Positions 27,542 to 35,250 of a stretch of DNA of 64,000 bases are shown here, one piece after another. The translations under genes were made by a program, and so were the position numbers. This stretch comes from Sphingobacterium sp. (GTDB taxonomy: Bacteria > Bacteroidota > Bacteroidia > Sphingobacteriales > Sphingobacteriaceae), in the NCBI GenBank assembly GCA_031277685.1, contig JAITLV010000280.1, forward strand, positions 1 to 64,000, read 5' to 3'. A model generated the notes under the pieces. It was not told the DNA's origin. It saw nothing but the letters and a program-made list of their open reading frames with translations, and did not search any database. Within the stretch, counting starts at the first letter, position 1. Each line of letters starts with the position of its first letter.

Positions 27542-27982
27542 ATGAACATTGCTGATAAATCGTCAATATATATATCAATTTTCAAAAGAAAAGGCGGCGA
27601 AGGTTTAAATACTAAGATTATTAAAGAAGCAAACAATAAGGATTATGATAGTTTGTTTACTCGATTAGAAGAAAATGAAAAGCCATTGCTTGTCTACTTT
27701 TTAAACTTGTTGAATTGGTTTCTACTTACCAACAATAGACTTTTGATGTCTATCGATGGACAATCTAAATTTTTATATCTTGCCGATATAATTGAAGTAA
27801 GACCAGCATTACAAGAGGAAATGAATGATAGGATTATCGATAAACAAAAGTTTACCAGATTAAAAATAAAAATGAAAGACGGCGAGTGTTTTATTTGTAA
27901 ATTGGAGCAAGGGCAACCTTATGAAGGAATTTATCAGGTGTTACATTTCATAGCGACCAGCAACATTAGCAGTTGCCGCTAA
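27542..27982 (+). CDS. Immunity protein 2
   Basis: A 146-residue protein following displaced tail 2 by 8 bp. A hydrophobic helix (PLLVYFLNLLNWFLLTNNRLLM) stands in the middle, then a beta-rich C-terminus with KIKMKDGECFICKLEQG. The last codons (ATSNISSCR) are encoded by the start of the next displaced toxin tail in another frame, so the natural C-terminus may have been replaced at the joint. No family was recognised; role inferred from position. Confidence 0.62.
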   Translation: MNIADKSSIYISIFKRKGGEGLNTKIIKEANNKDYDSLFTRLEENEKPLLVYFLNLLNWFLLTNNRLLMSIDGQSKFLYLADIIEVRPALQEEMNDRIIDKQKFTRLKIKMKDGECFICKLEQGQPYEGIYQVLHFIATSNISSCR

Positions 27983-28265
27983 GACGGGAACGGAAGCGTT
28001 AGTTACTACAGGAACTCAATGGAGTAAGCACTCTTTACAAAGATTAGCCGAACGAGGGATTACTCAAAAAATGGCAGAAACAGCCATAAGTAAGGGGCAG
28101 AAATTCTATGACCCGCTTAATAAATCAATAAATTATGTTTTGCCTAATGGTTTTGCAAGTGGAAAAAGTTTATTAGTTGGAACAAATCCTTTGACAGGAG
28201 AAGTTGCGACAGTATTACGAAGTAGTAAAAATTTAATTAAACCAAGGATGATTCCGATTAAATAA
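27954..28265 (+). pseudogene. Displaced RHS toxin C-terminus 3 (DUF4258-like)
   Basis: An open frame reading LAVAAKTGTEALVTTGTQ, then WSKHSLQRLAERGITQ and, after a gap, GKSLLVGTNPLTGEVATVLR. The pattern 'HSxxRxxERGIT...yDP...TGEVATV' is that of DUF4258-type domains, small BECR-fold RNases used as toxins. The RHS core and linker are missing. The first start codon in frame (28071) lies inside the domain and would cut off the catalytic His/Arg. It shares the repeat GCCGCTAAGACGGGAA with tail 2. Immunity gene 3 follows 8 bp later. Confidence 0.72.
27975..27990 (+). repeat. Toxin-joint direct repeat, copy 2
   Basis: Second identical copy of GCCGCTAAGACGGGAA, 803 bp after copy 1, at the same position relative to a toxin tail. 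Confidence 0.85.
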
Positions 28266-28273
28266 AAGTAACA

Positions 28274-28555
28274 ATGCTACTAAACGAATTAAAGAAACTA
28301 TTGGAAGAAGCCATGAATTCTTCAGGAAACGACCGAATAAAGGCTATAAAAGAATTTCAGGATATAGTTTGGGATGACACATCTATACAAAATGAAATGT
28401 TAAATGATATTCTAACAGATATTGCTTATAATTTGGATTTTTATGAACCCAATGACGAATGGAGAAAAGAAAATCCAAGTTTTTATGGAGATGACCGTTT
28501 GGAAAAAGAAGTAAAAATAGCCATTCAAAAATTGCAAACATTAAATCCCGAATAG
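28274..28555 (+). CDS. Immunity protein 3
   Basis: A 93-residue acidic, helical protein (LKKLLEEAMNSSGNDRIKAI; LTDIAYNLDFYEPNDEWRKE) that follows the DUF4258-like tail by 8 bp. A small acidic partner next to a basic BECR RNase is the usual arrangement. The gene is intact and could still protect against a toxin delivered by a neighbouring cell. Confidence 0.65.
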   Translation: MLLNELKKLLEEAMNSSGNDRIKAIKEFQDIVWDDTSIQNEMLNDILTDIAYNLDFYEPNDEWRKENPSFYGDDRLEKEVKIAIQKLQTLNPE

Positions 28556-28566
28556 AAACCTTAAAA

Positions 28567-28950
28567 ATGAATTTACTTCTAAAAATATTATTTTTTGTAC
28601 TTACAATATTTCAAACAAATATTTGTGAGGCAAAAGTAGTTGTGTTTGCAGATGTAATTTTAGAAACAACATTTTCGAATACTTTAAATTCGGGAAAAAG
28701 TAATCTTAAATTAAAAAGAGTATTTTCAAGAAACGACTTAGCTAATACTTGTAAAAATGATAGCGGTTTAGTAGATTATAGAAAAAGGGGTGTAAGTACT
28801 GCACGAGTTGCTACTAAGGGGGGAATAGAAGCAGCAAACGGTCTTAAAATAACAGGATTTACAAGCCATAAGGTTGATAGAGCAATTGGTAGTTTTGGAA
28901 GAAGCGGTGTAAAACCTAATGCAATACTTGATGCAATAAAAAACCTTTAA
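28567..28950 (+). pseudogene. Chimeric ORF: signal-peptide protein fused to displaced toxin tail 4
   Basis: The first 21 residues (MNLLLKILFFVLTIFQTNIC) look like a signal peptide. Residues 22-70 resemble no family. From about residue 72 (RKRGVSTARVATKGG) the sequence changes to an RHS toxin tail with FTSHKVDRAIGSFGRSGVKP and NAILDAIKN, a phrase common at the ends of BECR-type toxins. After AIKN a single base is missing in an A-run; in the shifted frame the toxin goes on PLKINNVVT. The ORF therefore ends early. It probably arose by joining an unrelated 5' end to a toxin fragment. Confidence 0.6.
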
Positions 28951-28960
28951 AAATAAACAA

Positions 28961-29157
28961 TGTTGTAACATTTAGTGAGTTACTTAATGTAACTGATGAA
29001 AACGTTAAGCTTTGGGCCGCTACTTTTACCCTAAAGGTTTTTCCTGAATTGGCAGAAAAGACACTATTAAAACTGTCAGAGTCAACTTCTATTACTGGAT
29101 TATCAGCTAAAACTACTTTGCATTTATGGAAACTAGGAAAGTTAAATTTACTATGAA
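28961..29157 (+). pseudogene. Immunity protein 4 fragment (DUF2019-like), frameshifted
   Basis: In frame from 28971 the sequence reads TFSELLNVTDENVKLWAATF, then KVFPELAEKTLLKLSE, the pattern of DUF2019 helical-repeat immunity proteins. It reaches a TAA near 29109. In another frame it continues KTTLHLWKLGKLNLL to a TGA at 29155-29157, the usual DUF2019 end. The start is absent; the 5' boundary coincides with the toxin tail's frame. It is the leftover of an immunity gene joined to a truncated toxin. Confidence 0.6.
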
Positions 29158-29164
29158 CAATTAA

Positions 29165-29653
29165 AAATCGCTGCTTGTTTACGATGGGAGGATAGGACCT
29201 TGGAACGTAATGGACCCATTGGCGAAAAACCATTACGACACCAATCCGTATGCCTACGCGCTGAACAATCAAATAACGTATATAGACCTATTCGGGCTGG
29301 ATCCACTGAACAACAACAATAATTTTAAAGATGGTGAGTGGGGTAAATTTAATACGGATAAAGGTCATATTAAACTTGACGAGGTCAGTGTAAACGGATA
29401 CCAGAACAACTGGAGCTGGAGCAAGGGCTGGAACGATACAATATCGAATCAGCTAAAGATAAAATTTACGTCTGGGATATATTTTGAATTAGTACCAAAA
29501 AATACTGGAATGACCTTGGAGACATATCAAAATCTGCTTAAACAGGTCGAGGTATATAATGGAACAAAAATTAGAGTCATTAATACTCATAGTGAAATAA
29601 TAGCTGCTTTCCCAATAAAATATGATAGCAAAATATATACTAGTTCTACTTGA
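29165..29653 (+). pseudogene. Displaced RHS core end plus toxin C-terminus 5
   Basis: The frame opens just after a stop at 29162 and reads LLVYDGRIGPWNVMDPLAKN and YDTNPYAYALNNQITYID, the last turn of an RHS core, followed by the FGLD boundary and a new tail of about 110 residues (SWSKGWNDTISNQLKIKF; SGIYFELVPKNTGMTLETYQ). The ATG at 29210 inside the core is an unlikely start. Because the RHS core terminus is kept, recombination in the homologous core could bring this tail onto RHS-B1. The toxin domain is not identified. It overlaps immunity gene 5 by 32 bp. Confidence 0.75.
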
Positions 29654-29942
29654 TACTGCAAAGTTTTTAGGATTATGTGAAGCAGACTATAACAATGCGA
29701 AAAGCTTTTTGGATGAAAGAGAATTCGGTCTTGCATTTGATGCAGCAATCACTCAATTATATGAATACGAGATTATGATCGATCAAGACTTTTATAATTT
29801 AATAGAAGGTATTGCTAAAAGAATGGCTATTTCAGAAGATGGATATTCTTTCATGAAAGAATTAGTCAGTGCTGAAAATAAGCTACCTAAACAGGTGAAG
29901 GATAAATTAGTCGCAACATTGAAAAGCTTGAAATTTGATTAG
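29622..29942 (+). CDS. MafI family-like immunity protein
   Basis: A 106-residue all-helical acidic protein with the pattern LGLCEADYNNAKSFLDEREFGLAFDAAITQLYEYEI, typical of the MafI immunity family that protects against MafB and RHS-type toxins. It overlaps the displaced tail 5 by 32 bp, the usual toxin-immunity coupling. Intact. Confidence 0.7.
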   Translation: MIAKYILVLLDTAKFLGLCEADYNNAKSFLDEREFGLAFDAAITQLYEYEIMIDQDFYNLIEGIAKRMAISEDGYSFMKELVSAENKLPKQVKDKLVATLKSLKFD

Positions 29943-29958
29943 CTGAAAAAGCTTCTAG

Positions 29959-30066
29959 GAAAGGGGGGGATACGCAGTTGGAGATTTCGCCCATAGTTTA
30001 TTCGAACTCTACACCATGATAAATAAAACATCAAATAATTGGTATCAGCTTGCAAAACCATTATAG
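29959..30066 (+). pseudogene. Displaced toxin C-terminal remnant 6
   Basis: A 35-codon open frame without a start, reading GYAVGDFAHSLFELYTMINK then SNNWYQLAKPL, ended by TAG at 30064. It reads like the last residues of a secreted toxin and is directly followed by an immunity gene, in the same layout as the other tails. The call depends on context. Confidence 0.45.
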
Positions 30067-30074
30067 CAATTTAT

Positions 30075-30605
30075 ATGACAGAGTTTAAAGAATTAATTAA
30101 AAAACAAGTTGACAAGTTATTTCTTATTGTTTGGCCACCTTGGGGCGAAGAAAGAGAATCTGATATAGATATCAGTTTTGGTTTTGTGTTCAAAAATGAA
30201 CCAAATATATTATGTATAATAAGTGTTGATAAGGATGAACTATGGTCACCTCATATTTCTTTCGAAGGTTTTCCCGAGATTAGATATTCTTGGGAAGATT
30301 TTTACCCCAAAATGAAAATGTGGATGAAGGCCGACGATGATAGTTTGATCATTGATAAAGAGTATTATGAAGTAACTAAATCTGAACTATTCGATAATAT
30401 CGTCGGAAACGAAATTAAAGAGATCGAGTTTATGAATGTCGAAGGTAATCGCGAACCGTTTGGTGTAAAACTTCATTTCGAAAATGATTATATTATTTCT
30501 ATGCCAAATTCTGACGGTAATACAGTTGAAACAAAAGTTTTTAATAAAAACAATAGTATTTATAATTTCAAACACCTTGGTCATATAGTCTATTCAAAAA
30601 TATAG
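30075..30605 (+). CDS. Immunity protein 6
   Basis: A 176-residue protein from the ATG at 30075 (MTEFKELIKKQVDKLF); a longer ORF from 30039 runs through the preceding toxin remnant and is rejected. Mixed alpha/beta with a Trp-rich segment (LIVWPPWGEERESD) and a beta-rich C-terminus. It has the size and acidic character of RHS immunity proteins. No family was recognised. Role inferred from position. Confidence 0.62.
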   Translation: MTEFKELIKKQVDKLFLIVWPPWGEERESDIDISFGFVFKNEPNILCIISVDKDELWSPHISFEGFPEIRYSWEDFYPKMKMWMKADDDSLIIDKEYYEVTKSELFDNIVGNEIKEIEFMNVEGNREPFGVKLHFENDYIISMPNSDGNTVETKVFNKNNSIYNFKHLGHIVYSKI

Positions 30606-30831
30606 ATATCGTTAAAAGGTTAACCGATTTGACTTCGGTTACTAGCGTTTCTCGACGGATATCCTCAGCATTTATGGAGAAAAGGTGACGACGGAAAGCA
30701 AATTGAAAAAGTTCTTTAGTTAATGCGTTATGCGAACGAACAGTATTACTCACCTCCGAAACAAGTAACGCCACAGGGAAAGGCAGGCACACTTCAACTA
30801 TTTAAGAAACTACTTACAATTCCAGCTATTC

Positions 30832-30868
30832 AAAAGCCTCTCCTGCCAATTAAGGGGAGGCTTTTTTT
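30832..30868 (+). terminator. Rho-independent terminator at the end of locus 1
   Basis: Stem of about 12 bp (AAAAGCCTCTCCT... and ...AGGGGAGGCTTTT, one G-T pair) with a short loop and a run of seven Ts. It closes the toxin/immunity array and lies just before module copy C. Confidence 0.85.
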
Positions 30869-30899
30869 ATTTAACCTATAGCAAATCTAGTGTACTTTT

Positions 30900-30994
30900 C
30901 GGTATCTTCCACATACCGCATACACAAACCTTCTTTTCTTCACATACCCTCCGTAGCAACCATACTTTTGCTATGCACATAAAAACAAAAGAAT
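30900..30994 (+). repeat. MANQFL module, copy C: inverted repeat and promoter
   Basis: Inverted repeat CGGTAT-n7-ATACCG at 30900-30918, then the box TACTTTTG at 30963-30970, 24 bp before the ATG. It matches copies A and B. The inverted repeat lies upstream of the promoter, so it would not be in the transcript of the MANQFL gene; it may be an operator or a recombination site. Confidence 0.85.
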
Positions 30995-31264
30995 ATGGCA
31001 AATCAATTTTTAATTAAAGAAACAATGGCAGCTATGCGAGGCTTATCAGCTGCTGAAATCACTGCTTTACAAAGCGGAACTTATGAGGGAGTTCGGTTAT
31101 TGGGTTATTATGAAAAAGGGGATACCCCAGCGCCTGTTATTTATTATCTAACCCCAACGAATCCTGACCTCGGGCCAGATGATGGGGGAAGTGTAATTGA
31201 AATCGGAGGAATACACTTTTTGACAACAAAAAATACGTTTTTATACAGTGCTAATTTTATTTAG
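30995..31264 (+). CDS. MANQFL-family short protein (intact copy)
   Basis: An 89-residue protein opening MANQFLIKETMAAMRGLSAA and containing YEGVRLLGYYEKGDTPAP, a Pro-rich linker, DDGGSVIEIGG and a different tail (IHFLTTKNTFLYSANFI). Copy B shares the first 60 residues and the DDGGSVI phrase but then diverges completely. The conserved N-terminus followed by variable ends, with a constant promoter, is unusual. No signal peptide is present. Related N-termini occur, as far as recalled, in larger beta-helix or tail-spike-like proteins; here only the head is present. It stands about 100 bp upstream of the locus 2 RHS genes. Confidence 0.65.
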   Translation: MANQFLIKETMAAMRGLSAAEITALQSGTYEGVRLLGYYEKGDTPAPVIYYLTPTNPDLGPDDGGSVIEIGGIHFLTTKNTFLYSANFI

Positions 31265-31365
31265 GATTGTAGTGATTTAATATAATGATAATGAATTATT
31301 AACGTATTTTTTTTGAAATATATTTAATTTTATTGATAGTATATTAACTTTTTTTTGACACAATT

Positions 31366-34300
31366 ATGAATAGATCACAGATTCTAAAATCTGAATTCTT
31401 GGTACAGGGTATTTCCTATGCATTTGGAAGGAAGCTGAAGCGCTCCGTCATAACGGAAAGATATTCATTATCATCTATATCGGGAAATTGTTCCAGTGTC
31501 ATTCCACCACCATTAAGGCTGAGCACGCAGATAGGGTCTGGTGGTGCCCTCACTTCAGTTCAACTAGATGTTAGGGGGGCTTTGAAGGATGAAATTTTTC
31601 AAAAAACCAAATTGCAAATGGGGGTCGCGAAAGTCTGTCATAGATGGATTGAAGTCATCCGACAAAAAGCAGTGTTCCTCCTTGTCCTCTGTAGCTCACT
31701 TCTTCAATGTGGAGATATTTTTGCTCAGTCTGGAAGTACTGATTACAGCGCCATTAGTGGTTCAGATTACAGCAAACCCAGGGGAATGGAAACAAACATG
31801 CTCAGTCCGAATGTCTCTTCACTGGGTATCTTCGGGGATATACCCATTTCTCCTTACACAGGACATCCACAGATCAATTTGCCACTTATGAAGCTTGTGA
31901 ATAATGGTGCAGTAGTGCCTTTTACTTTAAGCTATAATCTGACAGCAGTCAGACCGGACCTGCATCCCAGCTGGACAGGACTTGGTTGGAATCTTAATGT
32001 AGCTGGAGTAATATCCAGAAAAATAAGGGATGAGATAGATGAGCATAACGAAAAGTTCTATAACGTATATCTTCCAGGAGGTGATGCGATCGGCCCTAAA
32101 GGGTTTTATTCTAATCCAGCGGCCAAAATCTATGTACAATCCAGTGATTGGGAGACAGCACTTCCTCCATTTGGCTATACTGCTGCACAGTTGGATACTG
32201 AACCGGACGAATTTGCTTTCAGCTGCCTGGATATCAGTGGCAAGTTTTTTCTTGACCAGGACAATAACTGGCGGGTACGAAGTGATAGGGAGATCAGAGT
32301 TGAGTTCGACGGGGTATTTGTCAATCCCCCATTTCCGATTGCTCCTCCGAAAACTCAGATAGCTTATCCCAATATCCCGGCCCTGCGCGCTTTTAGGGGA
32401 TTTATCCTTACCGATGATCGTGGCATCAAGTATTATTTTGGTGGCAGCAATGATGCCATTGAATACAATATCAATTTTTTGGACCAGAATCATGACGATT
32501 GGGTAGCTACCTCTTGGCATCTAACCAAAATACTCTGGCCGGATGGGAAACAGGCTACCTTTTCCTATGAAAGAGGAAAGTTCGTTGCCGATCTGCGGGT
32601 TATCTATAACGAGAGCAATACACAGACTTATACCAACGGAAATGCTGCCTGTAGGAGCATCTATGTTTCGGATCCTGTAGGTGGACAGGTTATTTCTCCT
32701 CTATATCTGCGAGAGATCAGAACCTCATGGGGAGACATCGTGCAGTTGCACAGTTCGTCATCGGACGATCTTGGCTATTCAGCGGCCGCCGGGCCCTTGG
32801 CGATGCTTCAGAAAATCTACTCTGTGCCGGGAAAGGAAAACCAATTGACCTGGTTTACTGGTAACATTACCCAGCCAGACAAGGTAGGCTGGCGCAAGTT
32901 GGACAGTATTTCGTGGAATTCCGGGGGAAACCTCTTAAAGAGATTCCGATTTGCTTACAATTCCCGTACGAGTCATATGACCCCGCTGGAAAGGCTGATG
33001 CTGGGATCGTTGACAGAAGTGTCCTCTAATGGTGTCTCACAGAATCCCTTTTATTTTAAATATTCATTGGATGGCACACTCACCGACAAGTTTCCAGCCT
33101 ATCTTTCCGAGTTGACTGATCACTGGGGATATTACAGCAATAAAAAATCTTCATGGCTTTCGCTGAAAGAAGCACCGGATGCGTATTATCTGAATAGGGA
33201 ACCAAGTAGCGATCGAAATATCCTTCATGCAAATCTCCTGACCGAGATTGTCTATCCTACGGGTGGAAGTACCCAATTTTTATATGAACAGGGTGAATAT
33301 GGAAGCAGTCTGGATTCTAGCCGTACACGGATACTGCAACATGGCAAGAAATACGGAGGCAGCCCACGGATAAAATCAATTACTGATGTGGCAAAAGGCC
33401 CGAGAACATCTGCCTCTACGCTGAAACGACGGATATTTTATTATGTAAAGGGCTATCGTCCTGGTATAGCACCAACTGGACTTCCATCGAGCGGTATCCT
33501 TTCCGGCATTCCGAAGTATCAGTATCGCTACGATGAGCGTTATACATCTCATAACACAGCTATAAGGATAGATTATAAAATACTGACGACGAATCCTGTG
33601 ATGCCATTGGTGGACGAAATCTTTGACAACCCTATAGGCTATTCCGAGGTTACGGAGATGCAGACTACCTCTACAGACCTAAAAACAAATGGATATACCA
33701 TCAGCAAATACACCAGTTTTGATGACGGACATTTCGATGATGCAACAGCAATGTTGCGTCCAGCATTCTTTCCAAACTTTCCAACTTGCTCCAGAGCTTT
33801 TGAACGTGGGCGCATGAAGTTGAGAGAAGTTTATGATGCTGCGGGAAAATTACAAGAGTCAGTAGAAACCAGCTGGGGTAACAGGAACATCAATGGAATT
33901 GGGGAAAGAGACCGATATGTCAAAGGCTACTTGATCAAAGTTTATAACCGATGTGAGAAAACCAATCCAACAGGATCAGTTCCCTCTGGGGCGTCCTTTG
34001 GATCAATGGAAATTGCGCCATACCGAATTTATTATTATCCATTTCGTCCACTAAAAGAAATAGTGACTAGCTACAGCACTGACGGATCCGGACCGCTAAC
34101 CTCTAACGTGACCTATAGCTATGTTGATGGATATAGGCTATTAAGGGAAAAATCGGTAACGGGTAGTTCAGGCGAGACCTATAGGACTAGCTTTCGTTAT
34201 CCGATGGATGTACCAAGGTCAACGGGAGATATCTACACCTTTATGACTGATAGTAACTATCTGTCTTATCCGATAGAAACGGTGCAGTCGATCATACGGG

Positions 34301-35202
34301 GAACTGTTGAAAATGTGATATCAGCAGATATTACCGATTTTGCACAAAAGAGCATTATTGCAGATGACGGAAAGACAAGGAATATTCCTCTCCCAGTGAT
34401 AAGCTATGTGCTTGAAAACACTGTCCCGGTGCCAAAGTCAGCTTTTGTTGGGCTCAAGTTTTATGACGGGGGGCGACTTGTCAATGTGGGACCAGACATG
34501 AGGATGCGTCAGGCATTCAGCTATGATAGTAAAGGAAATATTTCCTCGGTAGATAATCTTACCAGCAACAGGATGTTAGCATCAAGGGACAGTTATATCT
34601 GGGATGACAGGAGAAATCGAATCGCCGAGGTGAAAAATTCAGAGCGGTTCAGGATGGCATTGGAGGATTTTGAAAACTGGGCAGACTGGATCTATGATGA
34701 TGACAATCTTATAAGCGTGGCGCATACAGGTACAAGGGGATTATCTCTATCTGGTGGGAAAGATATCAGAACGAGGCAAAAGATGCCTGCGGGACGATAT
34801 TCGTTATCCTATTGGTCGCGCGGCGGTTCACCGGTTCTAGTCAAACCCACTAATAATCCGAGTAAGGCATTACAGATCAGTGAGCAGGTTGAACCTTCGA
34901 CGGGATCTGGAGGTTGGACGTTGCATCAGATCCTTGTATCTCTGCCAGTAGAGGACTATGTATACCTGTTTCATACAGGTACAACGGAATACCAGGTGGA
35001 CGATATCAGGTTGGTTCCAGAAGGGGCTGAGGCAACAACCTACACTTATGAGCAGGGACGTGGGGTTTCGAGCGTGATAGACCCTAAGGGTGATACTCGT
35101 TATTATGAGTATGATAATTTTCTCAGGTTAAAAAATATCAGGGACAATGAAAAAAATATACTCAGGAATATCGAGTACAATTATTTTCTGAAACCCCTAT
35201 AG
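31366..35202 (+). CDS. RHS-A partner protein, locus 2
   Basis: A 1278-residue protein, the intact counterpart of the broken RHS-A1. The signal peptide is best seen from the internal ATG at 31618 (MGVAKVCHRWIEVIRQKAVF, then a hydrophobic core, cut after IFAQ), so translation may start there; the 84-residue extension from 31366 is unlike any exported protein. The mature protein has the block SPNVSSLGIFGDIPISPYTG and then TAVRPDLHPSWTGLGWNLNV, a series of beta-rich repeats, and a C-terminus with two YD-type repeats (EYDNFLRLKNIRDNEKNIL). Its 3' end is followed 48 bp later by the RHS core gene. Together they probably build the shell that encloses the toxin. Confidence 0.85.
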   Translation: MNRSQILKSEFLVQGISYAFGRKLKRSVITERYSLSSISGNCSSVIPPPLRLSTQIGSGGALTSVQLDVRGALKDEIFQKTKLQMGVAKVCHRWIEVIRQKAVFLLVLCSSLLQCGDIFAQSGSTDYSAISGSDYSKPRGMETNMLSPNVSSLGIFGDIPISPYTGHPQINLPLMKLVNNGAVVPFTLSYNLTAVRPDLHPSWTGLGWNLNVAGVISRKIRDEIDEHNEKFYNVYLPGGDAIGPKGFYSNPAAKIYVQSSDWETALPPFGYTAAQLDTEPDEFAFSCLDISGKFFLDQDNNWRVRSDREIRVEFDGVFVNPPFPIAPPKTQIAYPNIPALRAFRGFILTDDRGIKYYFGGSNDAIEYNINFLDQNHDDWVATSWHLTKILWPDGKQATFSYERGKFVADLRVIYNESNTQTYTNGNAACRSIYVSDPVGGQVISPLYLREIRTSWGDIVQLHSSSSDDLGYSAAAGPLAMLQKIYSVPGKENQLTWFTGNITQPDKVGWRKLDSISWNSGGNLLKRFRFAYNSRTSHMTPLERLMLGSLTEVSSNGVSQNPFYFKYSLDGTLTDKFPAYLSELTDHWGYYSNKKSSWLSLKEAPDAYYLNREPSSDRNILHANLLTEIVYPTGGSTQFLYEQGEYGSSLDSSRTRILQHGKKYGGSPRIKSITDVAKGPRTSASTLKRRIFYYVKGYRPGIAPTGLPSSGILSGIPKYQYRYDERYTSHNTAIRIDYKILTTNPVMPLVDEIFDNPIGYSEVTEMQTTSTDLKTNGYTISKYTSFDDGHFDDATAMLRPAFFPNFPTCSRAFERGRMKLREVYDAAGKLQESVETSWGNRNINGIGERDRYVKGYLIKVYNRCEKTNPTGSVPSGASFGSMEIAPYRIYYYPFRPLKEIVTSYSTDGSGPLTSNVTYSYVDGYRLLREKSVTGSSGETYRTSFRYPMDVPRSTGDIYTFMTDSNYLSYPIETVQSIIRGTVENVISADITDFAQKSIIADDGKTRNIPLPVISYVLENTVPVPKSAFVGLKFYDGGRLVNVGPDMRMRQAFSYDSKGNISSVDNLTSNRMLASRDSYIWDDRRNRIAEVKNSERFRMALEDFENWADWIYDDDNLISVAHTGTRGLSLSGGKDIRTRQKMPAGRYSLSYWSRGGSPVLVKPTNNPSKALQISEQVEPSTGSGGWTLHQILVSLPVEDYVYLFHTGTTEYQVDDIRLVPEGAEATTYTYEQGRGVSSVIDPKGDTRYYEYDNFLRLKNIRDNEKNILRNIEYNYFLKPL

Positions 35203-35250
35203 AACAAAAAAGCTATAATTTTTAAAGTTTTTAAAAAAAAGATTTTCACC

